Translations under genes and position numbers: made by a program
Shown here: in pieces, positions 40,076-47,453 of the stretch
Position numbering within the stretch: the stretch's first letter is position 1
How the letters are laid out: each line of letters starts with the position of its first letter
The notes under the pieces: generated by a model
What the model saw: the letters and a program-made list of their open reading frames with translations, nothing else
What the model was told of the DNA's origin: nothing
The model's database searches: none
DNA from: Nonomuraea zeae
Lineage (GTDB): Bacteria; Actinomycetota; Actinomycetes; Streptosporangiales; Streptosporangiaceae
Reading direction: 5' to 3'
Assembly: GCF_005889725.1 (NCBI RefSeq)
Contig: NZ_VCKX01000002.1
Location: 1 to 64,000, forward strand
DNA length: 64,000 bases

Positions 40076-40531
40076 GTGGGCCACGACAGTCGACACTCGG
40101 TCAGCGTCGCAGGCGTGATCCTCGACGAGCACGGTCGAGCTCTCCTCATTCAGCGGCGCGACAACGGCCACTGGGAAGCACCTGGCGGTGTACTCGAGCG
40201 GGACGAAGACATCATGGCCGGCCTCGTACGGGAAGTCCGGGAGGAGACCGGACTGGAGGTCGAAGCAGCAGTCCTCACCGGCGTGTACAAGAACATGACA
40301 CGTGGGATCATCGCTCTCGTCTTCCGCTGCCGCGTTGTCGCCGGCGTACCAACGGTGACGGAGGAGGCGAAAGCGGTGATGTGGGCGACAGCTGAGGATG
40401 TCCGCACGCTGGCCACGGAAGCGTTCGCCGTTCGGGTTCTCGACGCGATGCAACTGTCAGAGATTCCTGAGATTCGGCACCATGACGGAACCAATCTCCT
40501 GCTCATGGAGCACGAGGTCTGCGACGTCTGA
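40076..40531 (+). CDS. NUDIX hydrolase
   Basis: 151 residues. The full NUDIX box is present, from GGVLERDEDIMAG to REVREETGLEV (about 38-62), with the REUxEExGU core intact. It would hydrolyse a nucleoside diphosphate derivative; the substrate is unknown. NUDIX genes divergent from the GntR repressor are a recurring feature of actinobacterial integrative and conjugative elements. GTG 40076 follows GGAGGG. Confidence 0.92.
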   Translation: MGHDSRHSVSVAGVILDEHGRALLIQRRDNGHWEAPGGVLERDEDIMAGLVREVREETGLEVEAAVLTGVYKNMTRGIIALVFRCRVVAGVPTVTEEAKAVMWATAEDVRTLATEAFAVRVLDAMQLSEIPEIRHHDGTNLLLMEHEVCDV

Positions 40532-40712
40532 GCAGCCCGCCGTCACGGTGGCCCGTATGGGAGACGTTCGAGGAGGTCAGCTTGCACGTAGCCCGAGGGA
40601 TACTCGGCCTAGGGAACGCCTAGGAGTTGTGTCCTGTGCGGTCTCGAGCACGGCTCGATCAACTCAGCTCTGCAACCTGCCTGTCAGTTCGGCGGCCCGC
40701 GACAACGTTCAC

Positions 40713-41636
40713 CTACGCGGGCCGGTCCTCCAACGCCTGATACCACGGCATCGTCCTATACCAGGCGTCTCCCCGTACACCAACGGCGTCCCGGAACAGC
40801 CAGAGGGCATTCGCGTAATAGCGGTCACGCTGCTCAGGCTCAGGTAGATCCATAAACTGCATCGCACCGTTGCATGCCTGACAGAGCCAGCCCCGCGCAC
40901 GCTTCTCTCGGTCGTCGTGATCAAGGCCGACTGGCGCCTTCTGGCGGGGGTACCGTTTGGCGGCACTCAAGTGGCACACCTGACACTCGCTGCCAGCAAC
41001 GGACCGGAACGAGGCGATCTCAGCGGCCGTGATATCCACGCCACAGCCCTGGAGTCGAGTTGCCACTCGCCGATCCTCGATCATGGGCTTGATACCGGGG
41101 ATGAGAGAGTACGGCACGGGGTTGTCCCGGTAGTACTTCAGCCGCTCCAGCCAGCGCACGGAACCGTACCGAGTACCGCGCGCAACGCGGCCGAGTGTGG
41201 GCAAGCAACCGTAGACCCGGTGAGACGACGTCAGGTCCTGGACGTAGCACACCGATCCGAGCCATGCGCCGCGGTCGTCCGGGTGGTCGAACACGTCAAC
41301 CACGCGGACAACTGGAACACCCCACCGATCGTCTTCGACGCCGAGAGTCTCGTCACGTTCACAGATCAAGCACCGCCAGCCGCGAATCTGCCTCAGCTGC
41401 TGCAGGCTCGGCTGGTTACGCCGCTCGGAATGCCTTTTCGAACCGGGGAAGCGTGCGAAGGCCACGTGACGTGGGATGCACGCCGAGCACAGCCCCAGGG
41501 TTCTACGATCGGCAAGTGGGTCACGTTGGCATGGCCCAGGACAAGGGCTTTCTGGGGTGCAGCTACACGAACGACAGGGCTCAAACTCCGTGAGAAGTCG
41601 TTGATGGTCCTTGTAGGACGCCATCTCCGTGGGCAT
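40713..41636 (-). CDS. Endonuclease VII-like HNH nuclease
   Basis: 307 residues. The C-terminal third has the recombination endonuclease VII (ββα-metal) signature: CQVCHLS, then APVGLDHDDREKRARGWLCQACNGAM, with both zinc CxxC pairs and the catalytic DHD. The N-terminus has its own Cys cluster (CRSCSCTPESPCPGPCQ), probably a second zinc site, and CLICERDETLG a third. Phage relatives resolve branched DNA. The role here is unknown. Confidence 0.75.
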   Translation of the reverse strand: MPTEMASYKDHQRLLTEFEPCRSCSCTPESPCPGPCQRDPLADRRTLGLCSACIPRHVAFARFPGSKRHSERRNQPSLQQLRQIRGWRCLICERDETLGVEDDRWGVPVVRVVDVFDHPDDRGAWLGSVCYVQDLTSSHRVYGCLPTLGRVARGTRYGSVRWLERLKYYRDNPVPYSLIPGIKPMIEDRRVATRLQGCGVDITAAEIASFRSVAGSECQVCHLSAAKRYPRQKAPVGLDHDDREKRARGWLCQACNGAMQFMDLPEPEQRDRYYANALWLFRDAVGVRGDAWYRTMPWYQALEDRPA

Positions 41637-41776
41637 AGGGGCACAGTAGCTTTCGACACCGACATATTCTGCCGGGCTCCCGCTACGTCGCCTTCAGGCC
41701 GTAGGCGGGCCCGAAGGACAGCACAGCACAGCACCTGCGCCTGAGACGCTCCGACCCTTGCGGAAGCTGTACCTTC

Positions 41777-42331
41777 ATGCGGGTGAAGGTGCTACAAGAG
41801 GGGCCGCTCTTCAAGTTCTCCGACTGGCCGAATGACTTGGTTCCTGACATCGCTATCGGCGTGTACACCGTGTGGCACGGAGACATGCTCCTCTACGCCG
41901 GCATGAGCGGTCGAGAACTGCGACCAGAGCAACTGGAGATTCAGCCCGGCCAGCCACGGAAGCCTCAGGGGTTATGGACCCGGCTGCGAGCGCACGCGTC
42001 CGGAAGGCGGTCAGGAGACCAGTTCAACGTCTACATCTGCGACCGTTTGGTCATCCCCACCCTCACTCCCGAACAGCAGGCAGACCTCGGCCGCGGTCAC
42101 CTTAGCCTTGATCAACTGACCAGAGACTACATCCGGAAGCATCTCGGTTACCGATTCCTAACCTGCACGAGTGCGTCAAAGGCTCGTGAGATCGAGAGCG
42201 TCGTCCGAGCCGGTGGCCTGCGGGCTGGCCCCCCGTATCTCAATCCTCTGAGAGGCCCAGTGCTGGGTCTCGCTGTCGGCCTTGAGTCAGATGTCGTCGA
42301 CGTGGAGTCCCCGGTGATGAAGCCGGGATGA
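41777..42331 (+). CDS. GIY-YIG nuclease-like protein
   Basis: 184 residues. GVYTVWHGDMLLYAGMSGR (about 28-46) is a GIY-YIG core, followed by GLWTRLRAHASGRRSGDQFN with the conserved Arg. A later acidic residue (KAREIESVVR) fits the metal ligand. Homologues are small stand-alone nucleases of mobile elements. The match is by pattern only. No clear ribosome site precedes the ATG. Confidence 0.6.
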   Translation: MRVKVLQEGPLFKFSDWPNDLVPDIAIGVYTVWHGDMLLYAGMSGRELRPEQLEIQPGQPRKPQGLWTRLRAHASGRRSGDQFNVYICDRLVIPTLTPEQQADLGRGHLSLDQLTRDYIRKHLGYRFLTCTSASKAREIESVVRAGGLRAGPPYLNPLRGPVLGLAVGLESDVVDVESPVMKPG

Positions 42332-42386
42332 CCTGACCATTCGAAATCGCCCGCGCGAGTGGCTAGGGCATCACCACGGTGGCATC

Positions 42387-42989
42387 GTGGAGTCACATCC
42401 TCGCCGTGAGACCTCCCGTGAAGACCCGGCCGCCCTCACTGCCGTCCTACTCGCGATCGGCCTCACTGTGCTGGAGGACGACGGTGCTTGGTCGTGGGCC
42501 TCAACGTTGGTCGGCGGTGCGCTTTTACTCGTGATCGCAGCCTTCCTGCGCTTTCCGCGGCCGTACTCCTTCTGGAGTGCCCTGTTGAAAGGCATCGCGG
42601 TCGGTTCGGTCATCACCATGTGCGTTGCGATGATCACGGCCTATCCGACGCAGCAACTTCTGCTGGGGTTATCACTGTTCCCCAATAAAGTGGACATGCC
42701 AGGGGGGTCGTACGCCGACCGCGTCGCCGATGTGGCCATAGGTCAAGTGGTGCCGTGGGCCATCATCACTGGGGTGGCCGTCACGACCGGATACGTCGGC
42801 GCCTGGAGCTGCGGCCGTCGAGAGAGAGCCTCCACATCCCGACTATCACAACCGTTGTCAACGCGGCCCAGCAGCAGTTACAGCCGCGGCCGGAAGTGCT
42901 CCCGGCTACATCGCACGAGTTGGGGGTACACCCTGGCGCTCATCCTGCTCGCTTTCCTTCTCGGCCGCCGATGGAACGTCACCCGATGA
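42387..42989 (+). CDS. Membrane protein of unknown function
   Basis: 200 residues with four or five hydrophobic segments (LTAVLLAIGLTVLE, STLVGGALLLVIAAFL, KGIAVGSVITMCVAMI, WAIITGVAVTTGYVGA, GYTLALILLAFLLG) separated by short loops and one Ser/Arg-rich loop. No family recognised. GTG 42387 has only a weak GGTGG ahead. Confidence 0.5.
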   Translation: MESHPRRETSREDPAALTAVLLAIGLTVLEDDGAWSWASTLVGGALLLVIAAFLRFPRPYSFWSALLKGIAVGSVITMCVAMITAYPTQQLLLGLSLFPNKVDMPGGSYADRVADVAIGQVVPWAIITGVAVTTGYVGAWSCGRRERASTSRLSQPLSTRPSSSYSRGRKCSRLHRTSWGYTLALILLAFLLGRRWNVTR

Positions 42990-43064
42990 CATCGAGGCCG
43001 TGCGCGCACGACCGCTTGCTGCGGGGGTACGAGGCGGCGGCGAGGCTGCACCGCAACGATCACA

Positions 43065-43181
43065 CTGACGAAAGCGGAACAACTGCTCACCGCCGCACAA
43101 GAAGAAGCCCGGCGTGTGGCCGACCGGCGGGCGTTCGGCCGGTCAGTGGCCGCGGCCCTGCAGTACGGCGGTGCCATGTAA
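43065..43181 (+). pseudogene. C-terminal remnant of a mobile-element protein
   Basis: The frame LTKAEQLLTAAQEEARRVAD and its continuation up to a TAA at 43179 has strong coding character but no start codon. Upstream, a different frame (LLRGYEAAARLHRND, about 43,015-43,060) also looks coding. Together they suggest a small gene disrupted by a frameshift. Confidence 0.35.
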
Positions 43182-43341
43182 CGGTTTTCGGAGGCTATCT
43201 CAACGGGATGCCGCGCCTGAGGTCGCAGAGGTAGGGCGCCCGAGCGCAACAAGCCCACGCGTATCGTGGGATTTCCGATGGTGGGCTGACGGCAGAAGGT
43301 GTACAAACCGAGAGCAACGTACCGGGCGAAGGAGAAACCCC

Positions 43342-43962
43342 GTGGCCGAGAAGCTCACCACGCACAACGCGCAGGTCACCACAGCCACGGTTGAGGTGAA
43401 GACCCTCACCGTCTCCGGCAAGCGAGTGACTCTGTCAGTCTTCCGGCAACTCCGCGAGCGTCGCCTGGTATCCCCTGCTGATGGCAGCCTGGCCGGTGTT
43501 CCATGGGGCTACGTCAACTATCACCCGGACAAGTGCGACAGCGACGGCGAACACCTGCATGTCATCTGGCAGATTGGAGACAATCTCTACCGCAACCGCG
43601 TTGATGAGCCCATGTGGTTTGAAGAAGTATTCTATTCCGAGTGGGCCGGTGACGCCATTCAGGGCAAGTACTGCAGCAACGGGCATCAGCGGCCAAAGTG
43701 GCTTGATCGCGTCAACATCTGGGACGACGACGAAAGCGGCCCTCGCGACGCGTCCACATTTAGGATCAACGCCGTCACCTGCGAGGCTCCCGCCGTCTAC
43801 ATGTACCACCACTCGATAGAAGAGTGTATGAGTGAAATCGACAGCAAAAAGGCGTGGGACTGCCTAAAGGCTGAGGTGGCAGAGGAAGCTGCGCGACGTA
43901 AAGCCCTCAAAGAACGATGGACCGAATTGTCCGCATTGCCTCAACTGTTCATCGCCGTCTGA
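43342..43962 (+). CDS. Unknown protein of mobile-element type
   Basis: 206 residues. The N-terminal part (TTHNAQVTTATVEVKTLTVSGKRVTLSVF) is β-rich, followed by GVPWGYVNYHPDKC and a charged C-terminal helix. I recognise similar proteins from actinobacterial plasmids and phages but no function. GTG 43342 follows AAGGAG. Confidence 0.65.
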   Translation: MAEKLTTHNAQVTTATVEVKTLTVSGKRVTLSVFRQLRERRLVSPADGSLAGVPWGYVNYHPDKCDSDGEHLHVIWQIGDNLYRNRVDEPMWFEEVFYSEWAGDAIQGKYCSNGHQRPKWLDRVNIWDDDESGPRDASTFRINAVTCEAPAVYMYHHSIEECMSEIDSKKAWDCLKAEVAEEAARRKALKERWTELSALPQLFIAV

Positions 43963-44073
43963 CATCGGGCAGGCCGCATCGTGCGCTTCACCTGGGTCTG
44001 GACCGTCGCGCGTGGGAGCAACGGAGCAAAGTTAAGGTTTTGCCATCGGGCATGGCGATGCTCAACTGATGCC

Positions 44074-44544
44074 ATGCAGGTTGTCTTCGCTGCACTTATC
44101 GCTGTCGCAGGAACCCTTCTGGGCTCACTCACGACCTTCCTCTTCCAGAGATGGACGGTCACCCGTACCGAGAGCTTCACGCGGACAGAGCGGCTCCGCC
44201 AGGAGCGCATGAAGGCTTATAGCGCCTTCGCCGGCGCTGTTCTAGATCTTCGTACCAAGCAGGGGGCACGATGGGGGGCGAAGAGACGGGCGGACGCGAG
44301 TCCGGAGGCGTACGCGGAGGCCAAAGCGGTCCAGAACCTGAGTCGAGCCACTGCGTGGCAGGCGCTTTGCTTGGTACGCCTGCTCACGGACGATGATGAG
44401 GCTGTACGGCTTGCCAGTGCGGCGATGGAACTCGCTGCCGACATTCATACGCTGGCAACCCTCGAGGAACTGGATAAGCGCATGGGCGAGGTTCGGCAGG
44501 CCATCGACAGGTTCATCGACAGGGCCGCATTGCTCGTGCGCTAG
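44074..44544 (+). CDS. One-pass membrane protein with helical cytoplasmic domain
   Basis: 156 residues. MQVVFAALIAVAGTLLGSLT is the membrane segment; the rest is an amphipathic helical domain (RTERLRQERMKAYSAFAGAV...). Small anchored helical proteins of this shape are common in actinobacteria and not characterised. The gene ends before a strong hairpin. Confidence 0.6.
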   Translation: MQVVFAALIAVAGTLLGSLTTFLFQRWTVTRTESFTRTERLRQERMKAYSAFAGAVLDLRTKQGARWGAKRRADASPEAYAEAKAVQNLSRATAWQALCLVRLLTDDDEAVRLASAAMELAADIHTLATLEELDKRMGEVRQAIDRFIDRAALLVR

Positions 44545-44620
44545 AACGGCCTTGCCAATGTCATCGAGCCTGGAGGAACCTCGGGAGCCCATCAGGCGCT
44601 ATCGAGTCGGACTCGGCGAC

Positions 44621-44664
44621 CTCTGGCTCCAGATGTTGGCGTTCGCGAACATCTGGAGCCAGAG
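44621..44664. terminator. 17-bp perfect inverted repeat between convergent genes
   Basis: CTCTGGCTCCAGATGTT (44621-44637) and its exact complement (44648-44664) enclose a 10-nt loop. The hairpin lies between the membrane-protein gene (+) and the gene ending at 44691 (-), so it probably terminates both. It lacks a T-run. Confidence 0.7.
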
Positions 44665-44690
44665 CCGGGCCGACGTTCAGACCTTCGTGG

Positions 44691-45017
44691 CTACAGCTCG
44701 GGCGGCGCCATGTAGCTGCCGTCGGGGTTGCGACGTGCTCCGTACCGCAGCGTTCCCTCCGACAGGTGGTGGATGCCGCAGGCGCGGGCGAACTCGACGA
44801 TGTCGAAGTTGGGGTCGTCGTGGCCGAGGACTTGTGCGGTCACCCACATGACGTTCACCTTGACGCGTTCGGCATCGTCCGGCTCGAGAGCCTGTTGCGA
44901 CTTCTTCGTGTCGAGGTCGCGACTGTGGCCGGCTCCGTCGAGCCGGTAAGGGGCGTCGATCCAGTCGTGGTGTTTGATCTCCGCCGCGAAGTGGCGGGCG
45001 AGACGGCTGAGTGCCAT
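44691..45017 (-). CDS. Unknown 108-residue protein
   Basis: Soluble; the N-terminus MALSRLARHFAAEIKHHDWID is followed by a charged middle and a C-terminal HHLSEGTLRYGARRNPDGSY. ATG 45017 follows GGAGGGA. No family recognised. Confidence 0.55.
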   Translation of the reverse strand: MALSRLARHFAAEIKHHDWIDAPYRLDGAGHSRDLDTKKSQQALEPDDAERVKVNVMWVTAQVLGHDDPNFDIVEFARACGIHHLSEGTLRYGARRNPDGSYMAPPEL

Positions 45018-45356
45018 CGGTGTCCCTCCTAATAGGACCAGGGCGGCTGGGCGACCCTCCGAATAGGTCGCGCCGCTCGTCACCGGACTCTACCCGGCCG
45101 CGCGGCGAGCAGGGGCCAGATCAGGACCTTCGGAAGGCGCTGCTGAGCAGCACCCGGAGCTAAGCCTTCGGCTTGCGCGAGCGACGGACGCTGCACCGGA
45201 TAGACCATCCTTCCTCCGGTCTGCGCGTACGCCGCGGCGAGCCGATTGAGGTAGTCGTGGCGAATTGCTTCGGCATCGAAACCCTCCGTCTTTGCCGCCG
45301 AGTGCGATGCTGAAGGGGGCAACCCGAGGACCGAACAGGGGATGTCGAGGGAATTC
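45018..45356. other. Gap with one possible remnant
   Basis: About 340 bp between divergent genes. A minus-strand frame reading DAEAIRHDYLNRLAAAYAQT (about 45,105-45,290) looks protein-like, but its only start overlaps the next gene and it has no ribosome site. I do not call it. Confidence 0.35.
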
Positions 45357-46457
45357 ATGGACGATACGACCGCTCGTGAGCGGCTAGAAGACATGCTCGC
45401 AGAATTGGACCGCGCGATCGGGGTTCTCCAAGGTGACCCTGTCGCCATCCGCGAGCACTCGGCGGCCGCCGCAGGAGACAACCTGACCGACGCCGATCGC
45501 GCCCAGGCCATGTTGAACGTGGCCACCGCACAGCGCCGCGCAGTGATCGAAGCGCTCAAGCGCATCGACGAAGGTGTTTACGGCAGGTGCGTCGACTGCG
45601 GCAGGCCGGTGTATGAAGCACGCCTGGAGGCACGTCCTGAGGCACCGCGCTGCGTACACTGCCAAGGTAAGCAGGAACGACGGCATATCTCAGCGGACCT
45701 GGAACCGGATGTCCGACCGTCATCACCTACATCGGAACCGTCCGGCACCTCAACTCAGCGTGCCCTGGAGGGCTGGGCTAACCAACTGGCGATCCTGGCG
45801 GCTCGAGATCACGCCGGACCACCTATGGCCCATCTCGCACGTTCGCCGATTGAGGCCGGTCTCCGTGTGGCACTGGGGCTGCATGCCGCCACCGGCGAGG
45901 CGGCAGGGCTTCCAGTGACGATCTATCTGGAAGATGGGCGGCGCTCTTCAGACGTTGAACGCGCTGTTCGGGATCTACTCGCGGCGCATGGCTTGGAGGA
46001 CTGGGGGTGGTCGTCACCCATTCATGGCTCCTGGCTGCGTACGCTGTTTACGCGCGGCAAGCAGGTCGCGAGTTCAGAAGTCACCAAAGAACTACTCGAT
46101 GAAGTGCGACGAGCAATTGAGTTGCGAACCTTGCATGAGCCGCAGGCCGCCGTGGATGAGAAGAAGTGCGCAGCCGCCACAGGACTGATCGCTGCTCTCA
46201 AGGACGAGCGCCGCGCAGCAGTAATGATCGGGTCGATCCTGATTCTGAAGGATGTAGAGCTGCTCATCGTTCGAGAGCTGACACAGCGTGAACTCTGCTA
46301 CCTCGAACGCAATCCGGAACTGCTCAAGTGCCCAGGCCAGCTTCTTGACGACCTGCAAAGCTTGCCAGAGGAGCCGGCTACTGCCGTAAGACACGGTGCT
46401 TCACAGCCTGAACTCAGCGGTCATTTCGGCGGGGTCGGCGGCGCGGACGATGACTGA
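45357..46457 (+). CDS. DksA/TraR-type zinc finger fused to a conserved actinobacterial C-terminal domain
   Basis: 366 residues. The N-terminal ~105 residues are DksA/TraR-like: a helical hairpin (TARERLEDMLAELDRAIGVL...AQAMLNVATAQRRAVIEALKRI) and a four-Cys finger (GVYGRCVDCGRPV...APRCVHCQ). DksA proteins enter the RNA polymerase secondary channel. After a linker, residues ~135-340 form a domain (GLPVTIYLEDGRRSSDVERAVRDLL, PIHGSWLRTLF, VMIGSILILKDVELLIVREL) that recurs in uncharacterised actinobacterial proteins. The fusion is unusual. The start ATG 45357 has AGGGA ahead. Confidence 0.7.
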   Translation: MDDTTARERLEDMLAELDRAIGVLQGDPVAIREHSAAAAGDNLTDADRAQAMLNVATAQRRAVIEALKRIDEGVYGRCVDCGRPVYEARLEARPEAPRCVHCQGKQERRHISADLEPDVRPSSPTSEPSGTSTQRALEGWANQLAILAARDHAGPPMAHLARSPIEAGLRVALGLHAATGEAAGLPVTIYLEDGRRSSDVERAVRDLLAAHGLEDWGWSSPIHGSWLRTLFTRGKQVASSEVTKELLDEVRRAIELRTLHEPQAAVDEKKCAAATGLIAALKDERRAAVMIGSILILKDVELLIVRELTQRELCYLERNPELLKCPGQLLDDLQSLPEEPATAVRHGASQPELSGHFGGVGGADDD

Positions 46458-46639
46458 CATGCCGGTGACGGGTCCGATTGAGTAGGAGCTTCAACTTGGG
46501 GCGCTTCGCGGCATGAAACGAGAGACTTCTGTCAGGATCTTGCCGACATGAACTTCCGCTCGCATGTAGTCGAGTGGTGTGACTGGTACGGCAGCATGTT
46601 TACAACGGGAGGTGAGTGGCATGCGGAGCCGCCGATTAC

Positions 46640-46903
46640 TCACTCGTCCACAAAGCCGTGTCGCTCCAGGTGCTTGACCGCATCCGGATGCTTTCGAACC
46701 CAGGTCTCGCACGCCGCCCACCACACAGGCGTGCCGTCCTCTTCGCGCAGCAGGACATCGTGGACCCCGTCTTCGTCGCAGGGGAACGAACTGCCGGCGG
46801 AATGTGCGCTGCACTTTCCGCCGCTGCCTTTGGTGTCGTTGGGAAATCGCCCAGTTCGGTGGTTGCGGTAGATCTTCTCGATGCGTGACTTCATCACACC
46901 CAT
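46640..46903 (-). CDS. Possible small protein of 87 residues
   Basis: The frame contains TGRFPNDTKGSGGKCSAHS and VWWAACETWVRKHPDAVKHL, which read as plausible folded protein with two spaced Cys residues. ATG 46903 or 46894. The ribosome site is weak (GGTGG), and no family is recognised. Confidence 0.4.
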   Translation of the reverse strand: MGVMKSRIEKIYRNHRTGRFPNDTKGSGGKCSAHSAGSSFPCDEDGVHDVLLREEDGTPVWWAACETWVRKHPDAVKHLERHGFVDE

Positions 46904-47038
46904 CCACCGAGGCTCTCCAATACCCGTGAGCCCGTCAACAGGGTGTACAGGGATCTCCGGCCAAGCAGCCTTGTCCTTACCACGGTCACCGATCGTGAAC
47001 AGAGACTCGTCCGACCGGCTGGGTCCGACGGCCGACTA

Positions 47039-47425
47039 TCAGTCGGCTTCGGCGATCTCCGCGAGTCTGACGAGCTCAGCTGCGATCTCCCGCGCCTGCT
47101 GCGGCGACAACTCGACTTCTTCGACGGCTCGATCGATGGTAAGGCTCACCCGCGCCGGCTGGCGATCCGCGGCGTCGAGGGTGTTCACCCACGACGTCAG
47201 TCGCACCTGCACGCTCTGGACGTCCGGGTCGTCGGCGAATAGCCGATTCAGGCCCTTGATCTCGCTGTCGTCGGTGGTGTGGTGGAAGCCGTCCGTACGG
47301 TCAAGGACGACGTCGTCACCGAAGTGGTCGCCGGTGCACCATGCGGGGCAGGGCTGCAAGCTGATGCCGAGCGCGGTCAGCTGCTCCTTTGCGGTCCGGC
47401 CGTCGCCAACGTGGTCATCGACCAT
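47039..47425 (-). CDS. DUF6907-like protein
   Basis: 128 residues. CPAWCTGDHFGDD followed by a β-rich middle (VQVRLTSWVNTLDAADRQPA) and the closing helix LSPQQAREIAAELVRLAEIA match the DUF6907 pattern also seen in the protein at 38293. Function unknown. ATG 47425 follows GGAGGAGG. Confidence 0.65.
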   Translation of the reverse strand: MVDDHVGDGRTAKEQLTALGISLQPCPAWCTGDHFGDDVVLDRTDGFHHTTDDSEIKGLNRLFADDPDVQSVQVRLTSWVNTLDAADRQPARVSLTIDRAVEEVELSPQQAREIAAELVRLAEIAEAD

Positions 47426-47453
47426 CGGTGAGCCTCCTCCGCCAGCGTCCACC

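Noticed and set aside
45080-45565. Minus-strand frame with DAEAIRHDYLNRLAAAYAQT
   Set aside because: Its N-terminal half is the complement of the DksA-like gene and no start with a ribosome site exists for the rest.
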